Part shown: piece after piece, positions 34,607-43,563 of the stretch
Layout of the letters: the number at the start of each line of letters is the position of its first letter
Numbering within the stretch: position 1 is the first letter of the stretch
Assembly (NCBI RefSeq): GCF_002086455.1
Contig: NZ_MVHC01000024.1
Location: 1-57,071, forward strand
Length of the DNA stretch: 57,071 bases
Direction: 5' to 3'
Source: Mycolicibacter algericus DSM 45454
GTDB lineage: Bacteria > Actinomycetota > Actinomycetes > Mycobacteriales > Mycobacteriaceae
The notes under the pieces: generated by a model
What the model was told of the DNA's origin: nothing
What the model saw: the letters and a program-made list of their open reading frames with translations, nothing else
Databases searched by the model: none
Translations under genes and position numbers: made by a program

Positions 34607-34748
34607 GCCAAAACCCCGCAGGAGCCGCACCACCCCGCATTGGCTGTCGCACTGCGCTGGTGGATCATATCCAGCGATCAGCCAGACGATGTTCAGTTGC
34701 TGGCGAGCGCAGTAGCGACCCGCGCGCATGTCGTGGACCGGTCAGTTC

Positions 34749-35211
34749 GCACATCGACCGCGACGTGCTGCTGATCGGTCAGGGCCGGGTGGCGGTGCGG
34801 TCTGAGTCGGTCGTCGGTCAGCCGAAATCGGGGCGCTCACGGCGCGATCTGCCGATGCCCGCCGATCTGGTCACCACGCTGCGGGCGCTCAAGGCAACAC
34901 AGCAGCGCGAGGCGATGGCACTGGGCATCGGGTGGAGCGACGAACGGCTGATCGCGGTCCGCGAGGACGGCGAGCCGGTGCGGCATGAGTAGTACTCGGA
35001 TGAGTTCCACCGCCTGCGCGAGCGGGCCGGCCTGCGCCGCATCCACCTCAAGGGCCTGCGCAACACCAGCCTGAGCCTGATGCTCGACAGCTCGCAGCCG
35101 GTGCACATCGTGGCAGCCTGGCACGGCCACGATCCGGCGGTCTCGCTGTCGATCTACAGCGACGGCAGGGCCGATGAGCTGGGCGCGGCCGGGTCGTCGT
35201 TGTTCGGCTGA
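34749..35211 (+). pseudogene. Tyrosine recombinase (phage-type integrase) remnant
   Basis: Only the C-terminal catalytic half of an integrase remains, with an in-frame TAG at 34990-34992. Recognisable pieces are PKSGRSRRDLPMPADL before the stop and, after it, HRLRERAGLRRIHLKGLRNT, VHIVAAWHGHDPAVSLSIYS. In active relatives the box reads LHDLRHT and ends with a Tyr in the SIYSH region; here the box is LKGLRNT, so a His has become Asn in addition to the stop. The N-terminal arm-binding and core-binding parts are missing. It marks a decayed integrated element. Confidence 0.8.
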
Positions 35212-35244
35212 TGGACCGTCGTCACTGCATTGCAGAATGGGGCC

Positions 35245-36241
35245 GTGACTACTGCACCGCGTGTTTTCATGTCCTATTCACACGACGACGACCAACACCG
35301 GGATTGGGTCCTGCAACTATCATCGCGTTTGCGCGGGAACGGGGTTGATGTCTGTCTCGATCGGTGGGACGTTGCACTCGGCGGCAACCTAGCTCACTTC
35401 ATGGAGCGAACAGCGAATGACACATATCGGGTGGTTGCCATCGTGTCCGAGACCTACCGCCGCAGATGCAATGACCGCGCTGGCGGTGCCGGAGTCGAGG
35501 CACAGATGCTGTCATCACGGCTATTCGACAAGTTGGATGCCGACGACATCATCCCGATCATTCGGAACAACCCGAAGAACCCACCGGAGCTGCCTGCCTT
35601 CCCTTAGCGGTCGGCTCTGGCTGGATTTCAGGGACGACACCACGCAGGAAGCCGCATACGAACGGCTGCTACGCGACATTCACGGAGTGGCCGTCGACGC
35701 CGCACCGCCTATCGGGCGAACCCCGTTCGAGGGGCGCACCGATACCGAGGCAAGCCTGGCAATCAGAAACTCACCGGGACGGTGGCACAATCCTGCGTTC
35801 CAGGGTGACGTCAAGTTTCCGGCTTCACAGAACAGCGGAAATTACAGGATCGGGTCCGGGAAATCGCAGTTCACCCTGAATATCGACTGGCTCGGCACCC
35901 AGGTCCGCGCATATCGGGATGCGGGCGATATCGCCCATGTTGCCGTCATCAGCAGAGCGCGAGAACGGACCAAGCTGCTAGCGGATGTATCTCAGTTCGA
36001 CACAAGTAACCGGGTCGTATATGCCGGCACCGGCGACGCTTTCGTGCTCCACAACTGCAACGGGTTCTGGGCGCTGCTGTATATCGACAAGCTATACACG
36101 CGCGCTGGACAGCTGAACCGCGAGGATCTAGTCGATTTCCGCTACGCCATACAACCCAACCGAACCCCAGATTTCAGCGGGTTCGTCTTCCCTGGAACGG
36201 ACGCCGACGACACCGAAACAAGCGAACCGGCTGGTCGGTGA
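35245..36241 (+). pseudogene. SEFIR-domain protein split by a one-base frameshift
   Basis: The first frame (GTG 35245 to TAG 35607) encodes a SEFIR/TIR-like domain: RVFMSYSHDD, HRDWVLQLSSRLRGNGVDVC, LDRWDVALGG, RVVAIVSETYRRRC and DDIIPIIRNNPKNPPELPAF. The family then continues LSGRLWLDFRDD, which appears in the +1 frame right after the run CCC at about 35600; removing one C restores a 331-residue protein. The C-terminal part (GRWHNPAFQGDVKFPASQ, FTLNIDWLGTQVRAYRDAGD, HVAVISRARERTKL) is not a domain I recognise and may be the sensor. Base composition is less GC-rich than the neighbours, suggesting transfer. Bacterial SEFIR/TIR proteins are often antiphage effectors; that role is inferred. A sequencing error is possible. 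Confidence 0.75.
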
Positions 36242-36325
36242 CATGTCTCCCGCGCTCGCAACAGCCGACCGTTTGGCAACTTATTAGCCACGTGGCCCCA
36301 CGATGGCCCCGGCCCGAGAAAGACG

Positions 36326-36357
36326 AAACCCGTTCTGACGCTGGTCAGAACGGGTTT
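36326..36357. terminator. Bidirectional hairpin terminator beside tRNA-Pro
   Basis: Perfect 14-base stem (AAACCCGTTCTGAC / GTCAGAACGGGTTT) with a four-base loop. A T-rich tail follows on the plus strand and TCTTTCTC on the minus strand. It can end both the SEFIR transcript and the tRNA-Pro transcript. Confidence 0.85.
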
Positions 36358-36364
36358 TCTCCTG

Positions 36365-36438
36365 TCGGGCTGACAGGATTTGAACCTGCGACCACTTGAC
36401 CCCCAGTCAAGTGCGCTACCAAACTGCGCCACAGCCCG
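36365..36438 (-). tRNA. tRNA-Pro (anticodon GGG)
   Basis: 74-base cloverleaf: acceptor stem CGGGCTG/CAGCCCG, D arm GGCGCAGTTTGGTAGCGC, anticodon stem CTTGA/TCAAG enclosing CTGGGGG, and T arm with GGTTCAAATCC. CCA is not encoded. A terminator hairpin follows directly. Its 3' end faces the integrase-remnant and SEFIR region, the usual side for element insertion, but I see no duplicated tRNA 3' end. Confidence 0.95.
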
Positions 36439-36601
36439 CCACCGCCGAACAACCCCGGCAGCAGGTCGAAAGCCTACCGCAAGGGATCGGGCGCGCCGAA
36501 CCCGCGTGAGGGCACCGGCCGCCCGGATCGAGACGCGTAGGCTCGCCACGCGAGCGTGCCTCCCCCCTCCGCAACGCCCACAACCCCAGGAACCGCAACT
36601 G

Positions 36602-38287
36602 ATGCAGATCCCCTTCGTCGAAGCAATGCTCGGCATGGTCGATCGCCGCCCTGACCCGATGCACATCCCCGGAACCACCGAGGACGCCGTCACCGACGAC
36701 GTCGTCGACACCGCCGACCCCGGTGACGCCGTCCTGCTGCTGCAGAAGATGGAGAACCGGCTGGTCCGCCACTCGCTGCGCCACCCCGATGTGCTCTCGG
36801 CCGAGCAGCTGCGCCGGCTGCGGTATCTGCTCAACTTCGCCCGGCTGGGTGACTTCGAGCCCGGGGCCGCGGGTCCGGGCGGCAGCCGCGGACGCGGTGA
36901 TGTCTCCGTCGGGGCGGAGCTGGCCCCATGGCGGGGCAAGGTGACCGACGCCCTGTACGGCCCGCTGCGCGAGGAACGCGACCCGGTGATCGCGCTTACC
37001 GCCGCACGCGACGCACTCGGTGCGCTGGCCGCCGATCAGGACGAGCAGCGCCGGCAATTGATCGAGCGCCACGGTGATGACTTCTCCGCGTGCGAACTCG
37101 ACGCCGAGGTCGGCCACAAGAAGCTGGTCACCGTGCTCGGCGGTGGCGGCGGAGCCGGGTTCGTCTATATCGGCGGCATGAATGCGCTGTTGGAGGCCGG
37201 ACCGGTCCCCGACTATCTGATCGGCTCGTCGTTCGGTTCGATCCTGGGATCGGTGGTCAGCCGGACGCTTCCGGTGCCCATCGAGGAGTATGTCGCGTGG
37301 GCGAAGACGGTGTCGTTCCGCGCCATCCTGGGACCGGAACGGCTGCGCCGCCGCCACGGACTGACCGGGGTGTTCTCGCTGAATTTCGATCAGTTCGCCG
37401 ACGCCATGTTCCGCCGGGAGGACGGCGAACTGATGCGGATGTCGGATCTGGCCATCCCGTTCGACGCGGTGGTCGCCGGCGTGCGCCGGCAGCCTTTTGC
37501 TGCGCTGCCGGCGCGGTACCGCAATCAGCGGCTCGCCGCGCTGCAACTGCGCTCGTTCCCGTATCTGCCGATCGGACTCGGCCCGCAGGTGGCGACCCGG
37601 CTGTGGCAGACCGCGGCCTTCATCGACCCACGGGTGGTCAAACCGCTGGTCATCGGCGGCGACGACCCGGATCGCGACGTCAACGTGGTCGACGCGGCGT
37701 CGTTCTCCTCGGCGATCCCCGGGGTGCTGCACCACGAGACCAAAGACCCGCAGACGGTGCCGATGTTCGATGCGCTGCTCGCCGACAACGACGTGGGCGC
37801 CCTGGTGGACGGCGGCGCGGCCAGCAACGTTCCGGTCGAGCTGGCCTGGAAGCGGGTCCGCGACGGCCGGCTGGGCACCCGCAACGCCTGCTATCTGGCC
37901 TTCGACTGTTTCCATCCGCAGTGGGATCCGCGGCACCTGTGGCTGGTGCCGATCACGCAGGCGATCCAGCTGCAGATGGTGCGCAACGCCCCCTACGCCG
38001 ACCATCTGGTCCGGTTCTCCCCGACGCTGTCACCGGTCAACCTGGCGCCGTCAGCGGCCACCATCGAGCGGGCCTGTCAATGGGGACGCAAGAGCGTCCA
38101 GGGCGCGATCCCGGTGGTCTCGGCGCTGCTGGAACCGGTGTGGTGGGAAGGCGAGAAACCGGCGGTGGTCGAGTCCGAACCTGCGCAACCGGTGCAGCAG
38201 AAGGCCGCGCCTATGAGCACGGTGATGTCGGCGTTGCGCCGGCCGCGGAATCGCTGGGAGCGGTGGCGCAACCGCGACGCGATCTGA
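36602..38287 (+). CDS. Patatin-like phospholipase
   Basis: 561 residues. The patatin core shows the oxyanion-hole GGGGGAGFVYIGG (about residue 178), the nucleophile GSSFGS (Ser about 207) and the Asp of the dyad in LVDGGAASNVP (about 403). A roughly 170-residue N-terminal helical extension (LLQKMENRLVRHSLRHP, LRRLRYLLNFARLGDF) and a Lys/Arg-rich C-terminus follow no named domain. No signal peptide or membrane helix is present, so it should act in the cytosol or on the inner membrane face. It is transcribed away from tRNA-Pro and ends five bases from the convergent TauE-like gene. Confidence 0.88.
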   Translation: MQIPFVEAMLGMVDRRPDPMHIPGTTEDAVTDDVVDTADPGDAVLLLQKMENRLVRHSLRHPDVLSAEQLRRLRYLLNFARLGDFEPGAAGPGGSRGRGDVSVGAELAPWRGKVTDALYGPLREERDPVIALTAARDALGALAADQDEQRRQLIERHGDDFSACELDAEVGHKKLVTVLGGGGGAGFVYIGGMNALLEAGPVPDYLIGSSFGSILGSVVSRTLPVPIEEYVAWAKTVSFRAILGPERLRRRHGLTGVFSLNFDQFADAMFRREDGELMRMSDLAIPFDAVVAGVRRQPFAALPARYRNQRLAALQLRSFPYLPIGLGPQVATRLWQTAAFIDPRVVKPLVIGGDDPDRDVNVVDAASFSSAIPGVLHHETKDPQTVPMFDALLADNDVGALVDGGAASNVPVELAWKRVRDGRLGTRNACYLAFDCFHPQWDPRHLWLVPITQAIQLQMVRNAPYADHLVRFSPTLSPVNLAPSAATIERACQWGRKSVQGAIPVVSALLEPVWWEGEKPAVVESEPAQPVQQKAAPMSTVMSALRRPRNRWERWRNRDAI

Positions 38288-38292
38288 ACCGC

Positions 38293-39075
38293 TCAAACCG
38301 CCAGCAGCCGGTAAAGCCCGATCAGGCCGACCACCAGGATCGCCGCGCGCAGGGTATTCGGTGACAGCCGGCGCCCGTAATGCCCTCCCAAGTAGCCGCC
38401 TACCATGGAACCGACCGCGATCAATCCCACTGCAACCCAACTGATCCTGTCGAATGCGGTCAGAATGTAAGCCAACGCTGCGACCACATTGACCAACGTC
38501 GTCAGCAAGACCTTGGCCGCATTCATCCGCTGCATCGACTCGGGCAGCAGCACCCCCATCACGCCGATCAGCAGAATGCCCTGCGCCGCAGAGAAGTAAC
38601 CCCCGTAGACAGCGACCGCGAAAGTTCCGATCGTAAGTACTGTCATCCGAGCGCGACTCAGGTGCTCACGTGAGCGGCCGGCCTGTTCCGCCCGGCGTTG
38701 GGCGATCGCCTGAACCCGCGGCCCGACCACGACCAGCGTCAGGGCGATGACCAACAGCACCGGCACCACCCGGTTGAAGACGCTTTCGGGCAGGTGCAGC
38801 AGCAGATAGGCGCCCAAGATGGCGCCGGCCACCGAACCCGGGATCTGCCAACGCAGCTGGTCCCACTGCCCGCGCAGCTCACGCCGGTACGCCCAGGTAC
38901 CCGACACCCCGCCGGCCACCAGGCCGATCGAGTTGGAGATGGTCGCGGTCAACGGCGGGAAACCCAGCGTCACCAATGTCGGGAAGGTGATCAGCGTGCC
39001 GGAACCGACCAGGGTATTGACGGCCCCGGCGCCCACCCCGGCCAGGATGATCAACACCATCTGCGAAACCGGCAC
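38293..39075 (-). CDS. TauE/SafE family membrane transporter
   Basis: 260 residues with about eight hydrophobic helices; the family exports sulfite or other sulfonates. The two family repeats are seen as VGAGAVNTLVGSGTLITFPTL at the start and AVYGGYFSAAQGILLIGVMG in the middle, with the ISNSIGLVAGG motif after helix 2. GTG 39075 is chosen because a GGGGGAG site lies just upstream; ATG 39060 is the alternative, and the open frame further upstream (to 39294) overlaps der out of frame. It begins 22 bases after der and may be the last gene of that operon. Confidence 0.88.
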   Translation of the reverse strand: MPVSQMVLIILAGVGAGAVNTLVGSGTLITFPTLVTLGFPPLTATISNSIGLVAGGVSGTWAYRRELRGQWDQLRWQIPGSVAGAILGAYLLLHLPESVFNRVVPVLLVIALTLVVVGPRVQAIAQRRAEQAGRSREHLSRARMTVLTIGTFAVAVYGGYFSAAQGILLIGVMGVLLPESMQRMNAAKVLLTTLVNVVAALAYILTAFDRISWVAVGLIAVGSMVGGYLGGHYGRRLSPNTLRAAILVVGLIGLYRLLAV

Positions 39076-39097
39076 CGGCTCCCCCTTCTCCGAGGCC

Positions 39098-40516
39098 TCA
39101 ACGGGTGCGCTTGGCGCCCCGCTTCTCTCGCACCCGCACATTGATCCGGATCGGGCTGCCCTCGAACCCGAACGTCTCGCGCAGCCGTCGCTCCATGAAT
39201 CGGCGGTAGCCGGCCTCCAAGAATCCGGTGCTGAACAACACGAATGTCGGCGGGCGAGCGGTGGCCTGGGTGGCGAACAGGATTCGCGGTGCACGGCCGC
39301 TCCGCGCCGGCGGCGGCGTCGCGGCGACGACTTCTTTGAGCCAGGAATTGAGCTGGCCGGTGGAGATCCGGGTGTCCCACGATGCCAGCGAGGTCTCCAG
39401 CGCGGGCACCAACTTCTGCACGGCGCGACCGGTTTTGGCCGAGATGTTCACCCGTGGCGCCCAGGCCAGCCGGGCCATGTCCCGGTCGATCTCCTTGTCC
39501 AGCAGGTAGCGGCGATCCTCGTCGACCAGATCCCACTTGTTGTAGGCCAGCACCACCGCGCGGCCCGCCTCGACCACCATCGAGATCACTCGTTGGTCCT
39601 GCTCGGTCAGCGGCTGCGACGAATCGACCAGCACGATCACCACTTCGGCGGCATCGATCGCGCCGTGGGTGCGCACCGAGGCGTAGAACTCGTGTCCGCT
39701 GGCTTGCCCGACCTTGCGGCGCAGCCCGGCGGTGTCGACGAAACGCCAGATCTTGCCGTCCATCTCGATCAGCGAGTCGACGGGATCGACGGTGGTGCCG
39801 GCGACGTCGTGCACCACGGAACGCTCATCGCCGGCGAGCCGGTTGAGCAGCGAGCTCTTGCCGACGTTGGGCTTGCCGACCAAGGCGACCCGTCTCGGGC
39901 CGCCGCTGCCCGCCGACACCTCGGCCACCTCGGGCAGCTTGGCGACCACCTCGTCGAGCAAATCGGCCACCCCGCGGCCGTGCAGCGCGCTGACCGTGAA
40001 CGGTTCGCCCAGCCCCAGCGACCACAGCGCCGCCGCGTCTGCCTCGGCGCGCTCACTGTCAACCTTGTTGGCGGCCAAGAACACCGGTTTACCGGAGCGG
40101 CGCAGGATCTTGGCGGCCGCCTCGTCGCCGGCGGTGGCACCCACCACCGTGTCCACCACCAGGATCACCGCGTCGGCGGTGCGCATCGCTACCGCCGCCT
40201 GCTCGGCGACCAGCTGCTGCAGGCCCTTGGCGTCAGGTTCCCAGCCGCCGGTGTCCTGCACCACGAAACGGCGTCCGGTCCACAGTGCGTCATAGGAGAC
40301 CCGGTCGCGGGTCACGCCGGGCAGGTCCTGCACGACGGCTTCGCGCCGGCCCAGGATGCGGTTGACCAGCGTTGATTTGCCGACGTTGGGCCGGCCCACC
40401 ACGGCCACCACCGGTGGCGGCCCGGAGTCCTCGACGTTCTCATCGACGCCACCGTCTTCGCCGATCTCCCAGTCGGTTTCGTCGAACCAGGTGCCGTCGG
40501 AATCGGAAGTGCTCAT
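39098..40516 (-). CDS. der: Ribosome biogenesis GTPase Der (EngA)
   Basis: 472-residue tandem GTPase needed for 50S subunit maturation. The two G domains have G1 motifs GRPNVGKST (about residue 41) and GKPNVGKSS (about 215), G3 motifs DTGGW and DTAGL, and G4 motifs NKVD and NKWD. A KH-like domain ends the protein (RFMERRLRETFGFEGSPIRI). The N-terminal 35 residues are acidic, as in other actinobacterial Der proteins. Its ATG overlaps the cmk stop (ATGA). Corresponds to M. tuberculosis Rv1713. Confidence 0.97.
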   Translation of the reverse strand: MSTSDSDGTWFDETDWEIGEDGGVDENVEDSGPPPVVAVVGRPNVGKSTLVNRILGRREAVVQDLPGVTRDRVSYDALWTGRRFVVQDTGGWEPDAKGLQQLVAEQAAVAMRTADAVILVVDTVVGATAGDEAAAKILRRSGKPVFLAANKVDSERAEADAAALWSLGLGEPFTVSALHGRGVADLLDEVVAKLPEVAEVSAGSGGPRRVALVGKPNVGKSSLLNRLAGDERSVVHDVAGTTVDPVDSLIEMDGKIWRFVDTAGLRRKVGQASGHEFYASVRTHGAIDAAEVVIVLVDSSQPLTEQDQRVISMVVEAGRAVVLAYNKWDLVDEDRRYLLDKEIDRDMARLAWAPRVNISAKTGRAVQKLVPALETSLASWDTRISTGQLNSWLKEVVAATPPPARSGRAPRILFATQATARPPTFVLFSTGFLEAGYRRFMERRLRETFGFEGSPIRINVRVREKRGAKRTR

Positions 40517-41205
40517 CGGATCGCCCCGCAGCGTTGCTCGACCAGATCGCGCAGGTGGTCGATCACCTGCTGCTGGCTCATCTCTGCGGTGTCCACGATC
40601 ACCGCGTCGTCGGCGGGCCGCAGCGGCGATACCGCCCGGGTGGAATCCAGTTCGTCACGCCGCCGCACATCGGCCAGCACACCGGGGTAATCGTCACGCA
40701 GGCCGGCCGCGACGTTCTGGTCGTTGCGGCGCTGGGCACGGGTCTCGGCCGAGGCGGTCAGGAAGATCTTCACGTCGGCATCGGGCAGCACCACGGTGCC
40801 CACGTCGCGGCCTTCCACCACCACGCCACCGCCGGCAGCGGCCAGTTGCTGCTGTAAGGCCACCAAACGAGTACGCACTTCGGGGACCGCCGCCACCGCC
40901 GACACCGCCCCGGTCACCTCGTCACCGCGAATCTCTCGCGAAACATCTTCTCCACCGAGGTAAGTGCGGTCGCCATCGGGCTGGGAATACACCGAGACCT
41001 CGACGTTCCGGGCGACCGCGGCGATACCGCCGGCGTCATCGAGGGCGACGCCTGCGCGCAGCGCCGCCAGCGTGACGGCGCGGTACATGGCGCCGGTGTC
41101 GATGTAGCGCGATCCCAGCGCTTTAGCCAATCCTCGCGCGACCGTGGACTTTCCGGTTCCGGCCGGTCCGTCGATGGCGACGACCGCCAGACGGCCCGCG
41201 CTCAT
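40513..41205 (-). CDS. cmk: Cytidylate kinase
   Basis: 230 residues; phosphorylates CMP and dCMP. P-loop GPAGTGKSTVARGLA (about residues 14-28), the CMP-binding RYIDTGAMYRAVT, VVVEGRDVGTVVLPDADVKIFL and a lid segment RAQRRNDQN are all present. The ATG overlaps the stop of the upstream pseudouridine synthase gene by four bases, and its own stop overlaps der. The pairing cmk-der is conserved across actinobacteria. Confidence 0.97.
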   Translation of the reverse strand: MSAGRLAVVAIDGPAGTGKSTVARGLAKALGSRYIDTGAMYRAVTLAALRAGVALDDAGGIAAVARNVEVSVYSQPDGDRTYLGGEDVSREIRGDEVTGAVSAVAAVPEVRTRLVALQQQLAAAGGGVVVEGRDVGTVVLPDADVKIFLTASAETRAQRRNDQNVAAGLRDDYPGVLADVRRRDELDSTRAVSPLRPADDAVIVDTAEMSQQQVIDHLRDLVEQRCGAIR

Positions 41206-41963
41206 AGTCCGACCGCCGTATACAGTTCGCCGATCTCCTTGCGGTTCAGCACCCGAATGGTTCCGGGCCGCTGCTCCCCCAGCGCAACCGCGCCGATGTC
41301 GGTGCGCACCAACTCCTGAACCGGGAACCCGACGGCGGCCAACATCCGGCGGACGATGCGCTTGCGGCCCTCGTGCAGGGTCACCCGCACCAGCGACTTG
41401 CCGGGTACGGCGTCCACCACCGCGAAGTCGTCGACCTTCGCCGGCCCGTCGTCGAGTTCCACGCCCTCGCGCAGCTTCTTGCCCAGCCCGCGCGGAACGG
41501 ATCCGAGCACGGTGGCGACGTAGGTCTTGGGAACACGGAAGGACGGGTGCATCAGCCGGTGCGCCAACTCACCGTCGTTGGTCAGCAGCATCAGCCCCTC
41601 GGTGTCGGCGTCGAGCCGTCCGACGTGAAAGAGCTTGGCATCACCGCGAACCCGGTGCTCGACGTAGTCGCCGATGCACGGCCTGCCGCGGTCATCCGAC
41701 ATCGTCGAGTGCACACCGCGCGGCTTGTTCAGCGCCAGATAGACCCGGGTGTCATCGACGCTCACCCGCGCCCCGTCGACGCGGATCACCGAAGCGGCGG
41801 GATCCACCCGGGTGCCCAGTTCGGTCACCACCTGACCGTCGACCTCGACTCGGCCGTCGCGAATCATCTTCTCGGCGACCCGGCGCGAGGCGACCCCGGC
41901 CTGCGACAGCACTTTCTGCAGGCGCACGCCCTCAGCGTCCGGCTGGAAATCGGAGAAAGCCAT
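41202..41963 (-). CDS. RluB/RsuA-type pseudouridine synthase
   Basis: 253 residues. An N-terminal S4 RNA-binding domain (VRLQKVLSQAGVASRRVAEKMI) precedes the synthase domain with catalytic Asp in GRLDADTEGLMLLTNDGELAHRLMHPS and the KTYVATVLG block. The C-terminal EGRKRIVRRMLAAVGFPV is typical of the RsuA/RluB/RluE group that modifies 16S or 23S rRNA. Position between scpB and cmk matches M. tuberculosis Rv1711. The ATG overlaps the scpB stop by one base (TGATG). Confidence 0.93.
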   Translation of the reverse strand: MAFSDFQPDAEGVRLQKVLSQAGVASRRVAEKMIRDGRVEVDGQVVTELGTRVDPAASVIRVDGARVSVDDTRVYLALNKPRGVHSTMSDDRGRPCIGDYVEHRVRGDAKLFHVGRLDADTEGLMLLTNDGELAHRLMHPSFRVPKTYVATVLGSVPRGLGKKLREGVELDDGPAKVDDFAVVDAVPGKSLVRVTLHEGRKRIVRRMLAAVGFPVQELVRTDIGAVALGEQRPGTIRVLNRKEIGELYTAVGL

Positions 41964-42742
41964 CAGAGGTGGTCCACATCGAACGTCAGCGGCTGGTCGG
42001 CCGCCGGCGCGCCACCGAGTTTCATGAAACGCGGTTCGCTGTCCAGGGATTCGCTCAGGTCGTCGATCACGTCGACATCCGGCAGCAGCGGCGCGATGTC
42101 GGGCAGGTCGACCAGCGACGACAGTCCCAGCCGCTCCAGGAACAGCTCGGTGGTGGCGAATGTCACCGCGCCGGTGTCGGCGTCCGCGCCGGCTTCGGTG
42201 ATCAGGCCGCGCGCCAGCAGCGTGCGCATCACCGCGTCGACGTTGACGCCGCGCACCGCGCTGACCCGGGCACGCGTCACCGGCTGGCGATAGGCGACCA
42301 CCGCCAGTGTCTCCAGGGCGGCGCGGGTCAGTTTGGAGCGGGCGCCGTCGAGCAGCAGCCGCTCGACGTAGGGGGCGAACCGGGCGCGGGTGTAGAACCG
42401 CCAGCCGCCGCCGGCCTCGCGCAAATCCATACCGCTGTCGCGGTCGGCGAGTTCGTCGGCCATCGCCCGCAGTTTGGCGGTGATCCGGTAGACCGGCTGG
42501 TCGGTGGCGGCCGCCAGCGACTCCACGGTCGCCGGGGTGTCGACCACCAACAGCAGGGCCTCGAGCACCGCGCCGAGTTCGGCGTCCTCGAGTTCGGGGG
42601 CCACGGCGACGTCGATACCCAGATCGGAGCCCGACCCGCCGGAAGCCTCCAGTTGGCCGGTGTCGTCCACCGTTTCCGCAGCCGCGGCGCCGTCGGACAC
42701 CTCGGGTTCGGGCATGTGGTCAGTCATCAACTCGTCTCGCAC
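41963..42742 (-). CDS. scpB: Segregation and condensation protein B
   Basis: 259 residues; with ScpA and Smc forms the bacterial condensin. Winged-helix segments typical of ScpB are visible (LGAVLEALLLVVDTPATVESL, LTRAALETLAVVAYRQPVTRARVSAVRGVNVDAVMRTLLARGLI). A mycobacterial acidic N-terminal extension of about 50 residues precedes them. GTG 42742 overlaps the scpA stop (TAGTG), which favours it over ATG 42727. Confidence 0.95.
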   Translation of the reverse strand: MRDELMTDHMPEPEVSDGAAAAETVDDTGQLEASGGSGSDLGIDVAVAPELEDAELGAVLEALLLVVDTPATVESLAAATDQPVYRITAKLRAMADELADRDSGMDLREAGGGWRFYTRARFAPYVERLLLDGARSKLTRAALETLAVVAYRQPVTRARVSAVRGVNVDAVMRTLLARGLITEAGADADTGAVTFATTELFLERLGLSSLVDLPDIAPLLPDVDVIDDLSESLDSEPRFMKLGGAPAADQPLTFDVDHL

Positions 42743-43563
42743 TACTCGGCCGATTCTGCTTTCACCAGGTCTTCATTGCTGGGACGTTCACCGGTCCACG
42801 ACACCTGGAGCACACCAAGTGGTTCTGACTGATCGAATGCTACCGCCCGCGCTCGATACAGCTCGAGCAGCGCCAGGAAGCGGCCGACGATCTCGATCGG
42901 CGCTTGGCAATCGGCCACCAGCGCCGAGAACGACGCCCACTGACCGCTGCCGCGTGCCTCCAGCAGCCTCAGCAACACACCGGCCTGCTCGGGCACCGAC
43001 ACCATCACCTGATGCAGATGCTCAGTGCCCACGGTCGGAACCGGGCGCGGGGTGAATGCCGCCGCCGCGATCTGGGCGAACGTCTCGGCGTCGACGCCCA
43101 ACATCACCTCGGGCAGCAGGTTGGCGAAGCCGTCCTCCAGCGAGACCGCGCGCGGATAGCTGCGCAGCGCGGCGGCCTCCAGTTCGGCGAACATCTGCGC
43201 CACATGCTTGAACGCCCGGTACTGCAGCAGCCGGGCAAACAGCAGGTCGCGGACCTCCAGCAGCGCCAGGTCCTCTTCGTCGTCGACCTGTCCGGCAGGC
43301 AGCAGCCGGGCCGCCTTGAGATCGAGCAGCGTGGCGGCGATCACCAGAAACGCCGTGGTCTCATCCAGCTCCAGCTGCGCGCCGACTTCACGCGTGTAGG
43401 CGATGAAATCATCGGTGACCTGGTGCAAGGCCACCTCGGTGACGTCGAGGCGATGCGCGAAGATCAACTGCAGCAGCAGGTCGAACGGACCTTCGAAGTT
43501 GGTCAGGCGAACGCGGAAACCGGTGGCGGCCGTTTCGGTGTCGGTCTGGGCGTCGGTACTCAC
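42742..43563 (-). CDS. scpA: Segregation and condensation protein A
   Basis: 273 residues; kleisin subunit of the Smc-ScpAB complex. Kleisin N-terminus FRVRLTNFEGPFDLLLQLIF and the KAARLLPAGQ, LLFARLLQYRAFKHVAQMF segments match ScpA. GTG 43563 overlaps the parA-like stop (GTGA). The same frame stays open far upstream to 45228, but that part is antisense or out of frame to parA and the O-methyltransferase and is not coding. Confidence 0.95.
   Translation of the reverse strand: MSTDAQTDTETAATGFRVRLTNFEGPFDLLLQLIFAHRLDVTEVALHQVTDDFIAYTREVGAQLELDETTAFLVIAATLLDLKAARLLPAGQVDDEEDLALLEVRDLLFARLLQYRAFKHVAQMFAELEAAALRSYPRAVSLEDGFANLLPEVMLGVDAETFAQIAAAAFTPRPVPTVGTEHLHQVMVSVPEQAGVLLRLLEARGSGQWASFSALVADCQAPIEIVGRFLALLELYRARAVAFDQSEPLGVLQVSWTGERPSNEDLVKAESAE

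Noticed and set aside
36365..36438. Duplicated tRNA-Pro 3' end marking the far attachment site of the element
   Set aside because: I searched 30.8-36.3 kb by eye for the T-arm and acceptor sequence and found no second copy.
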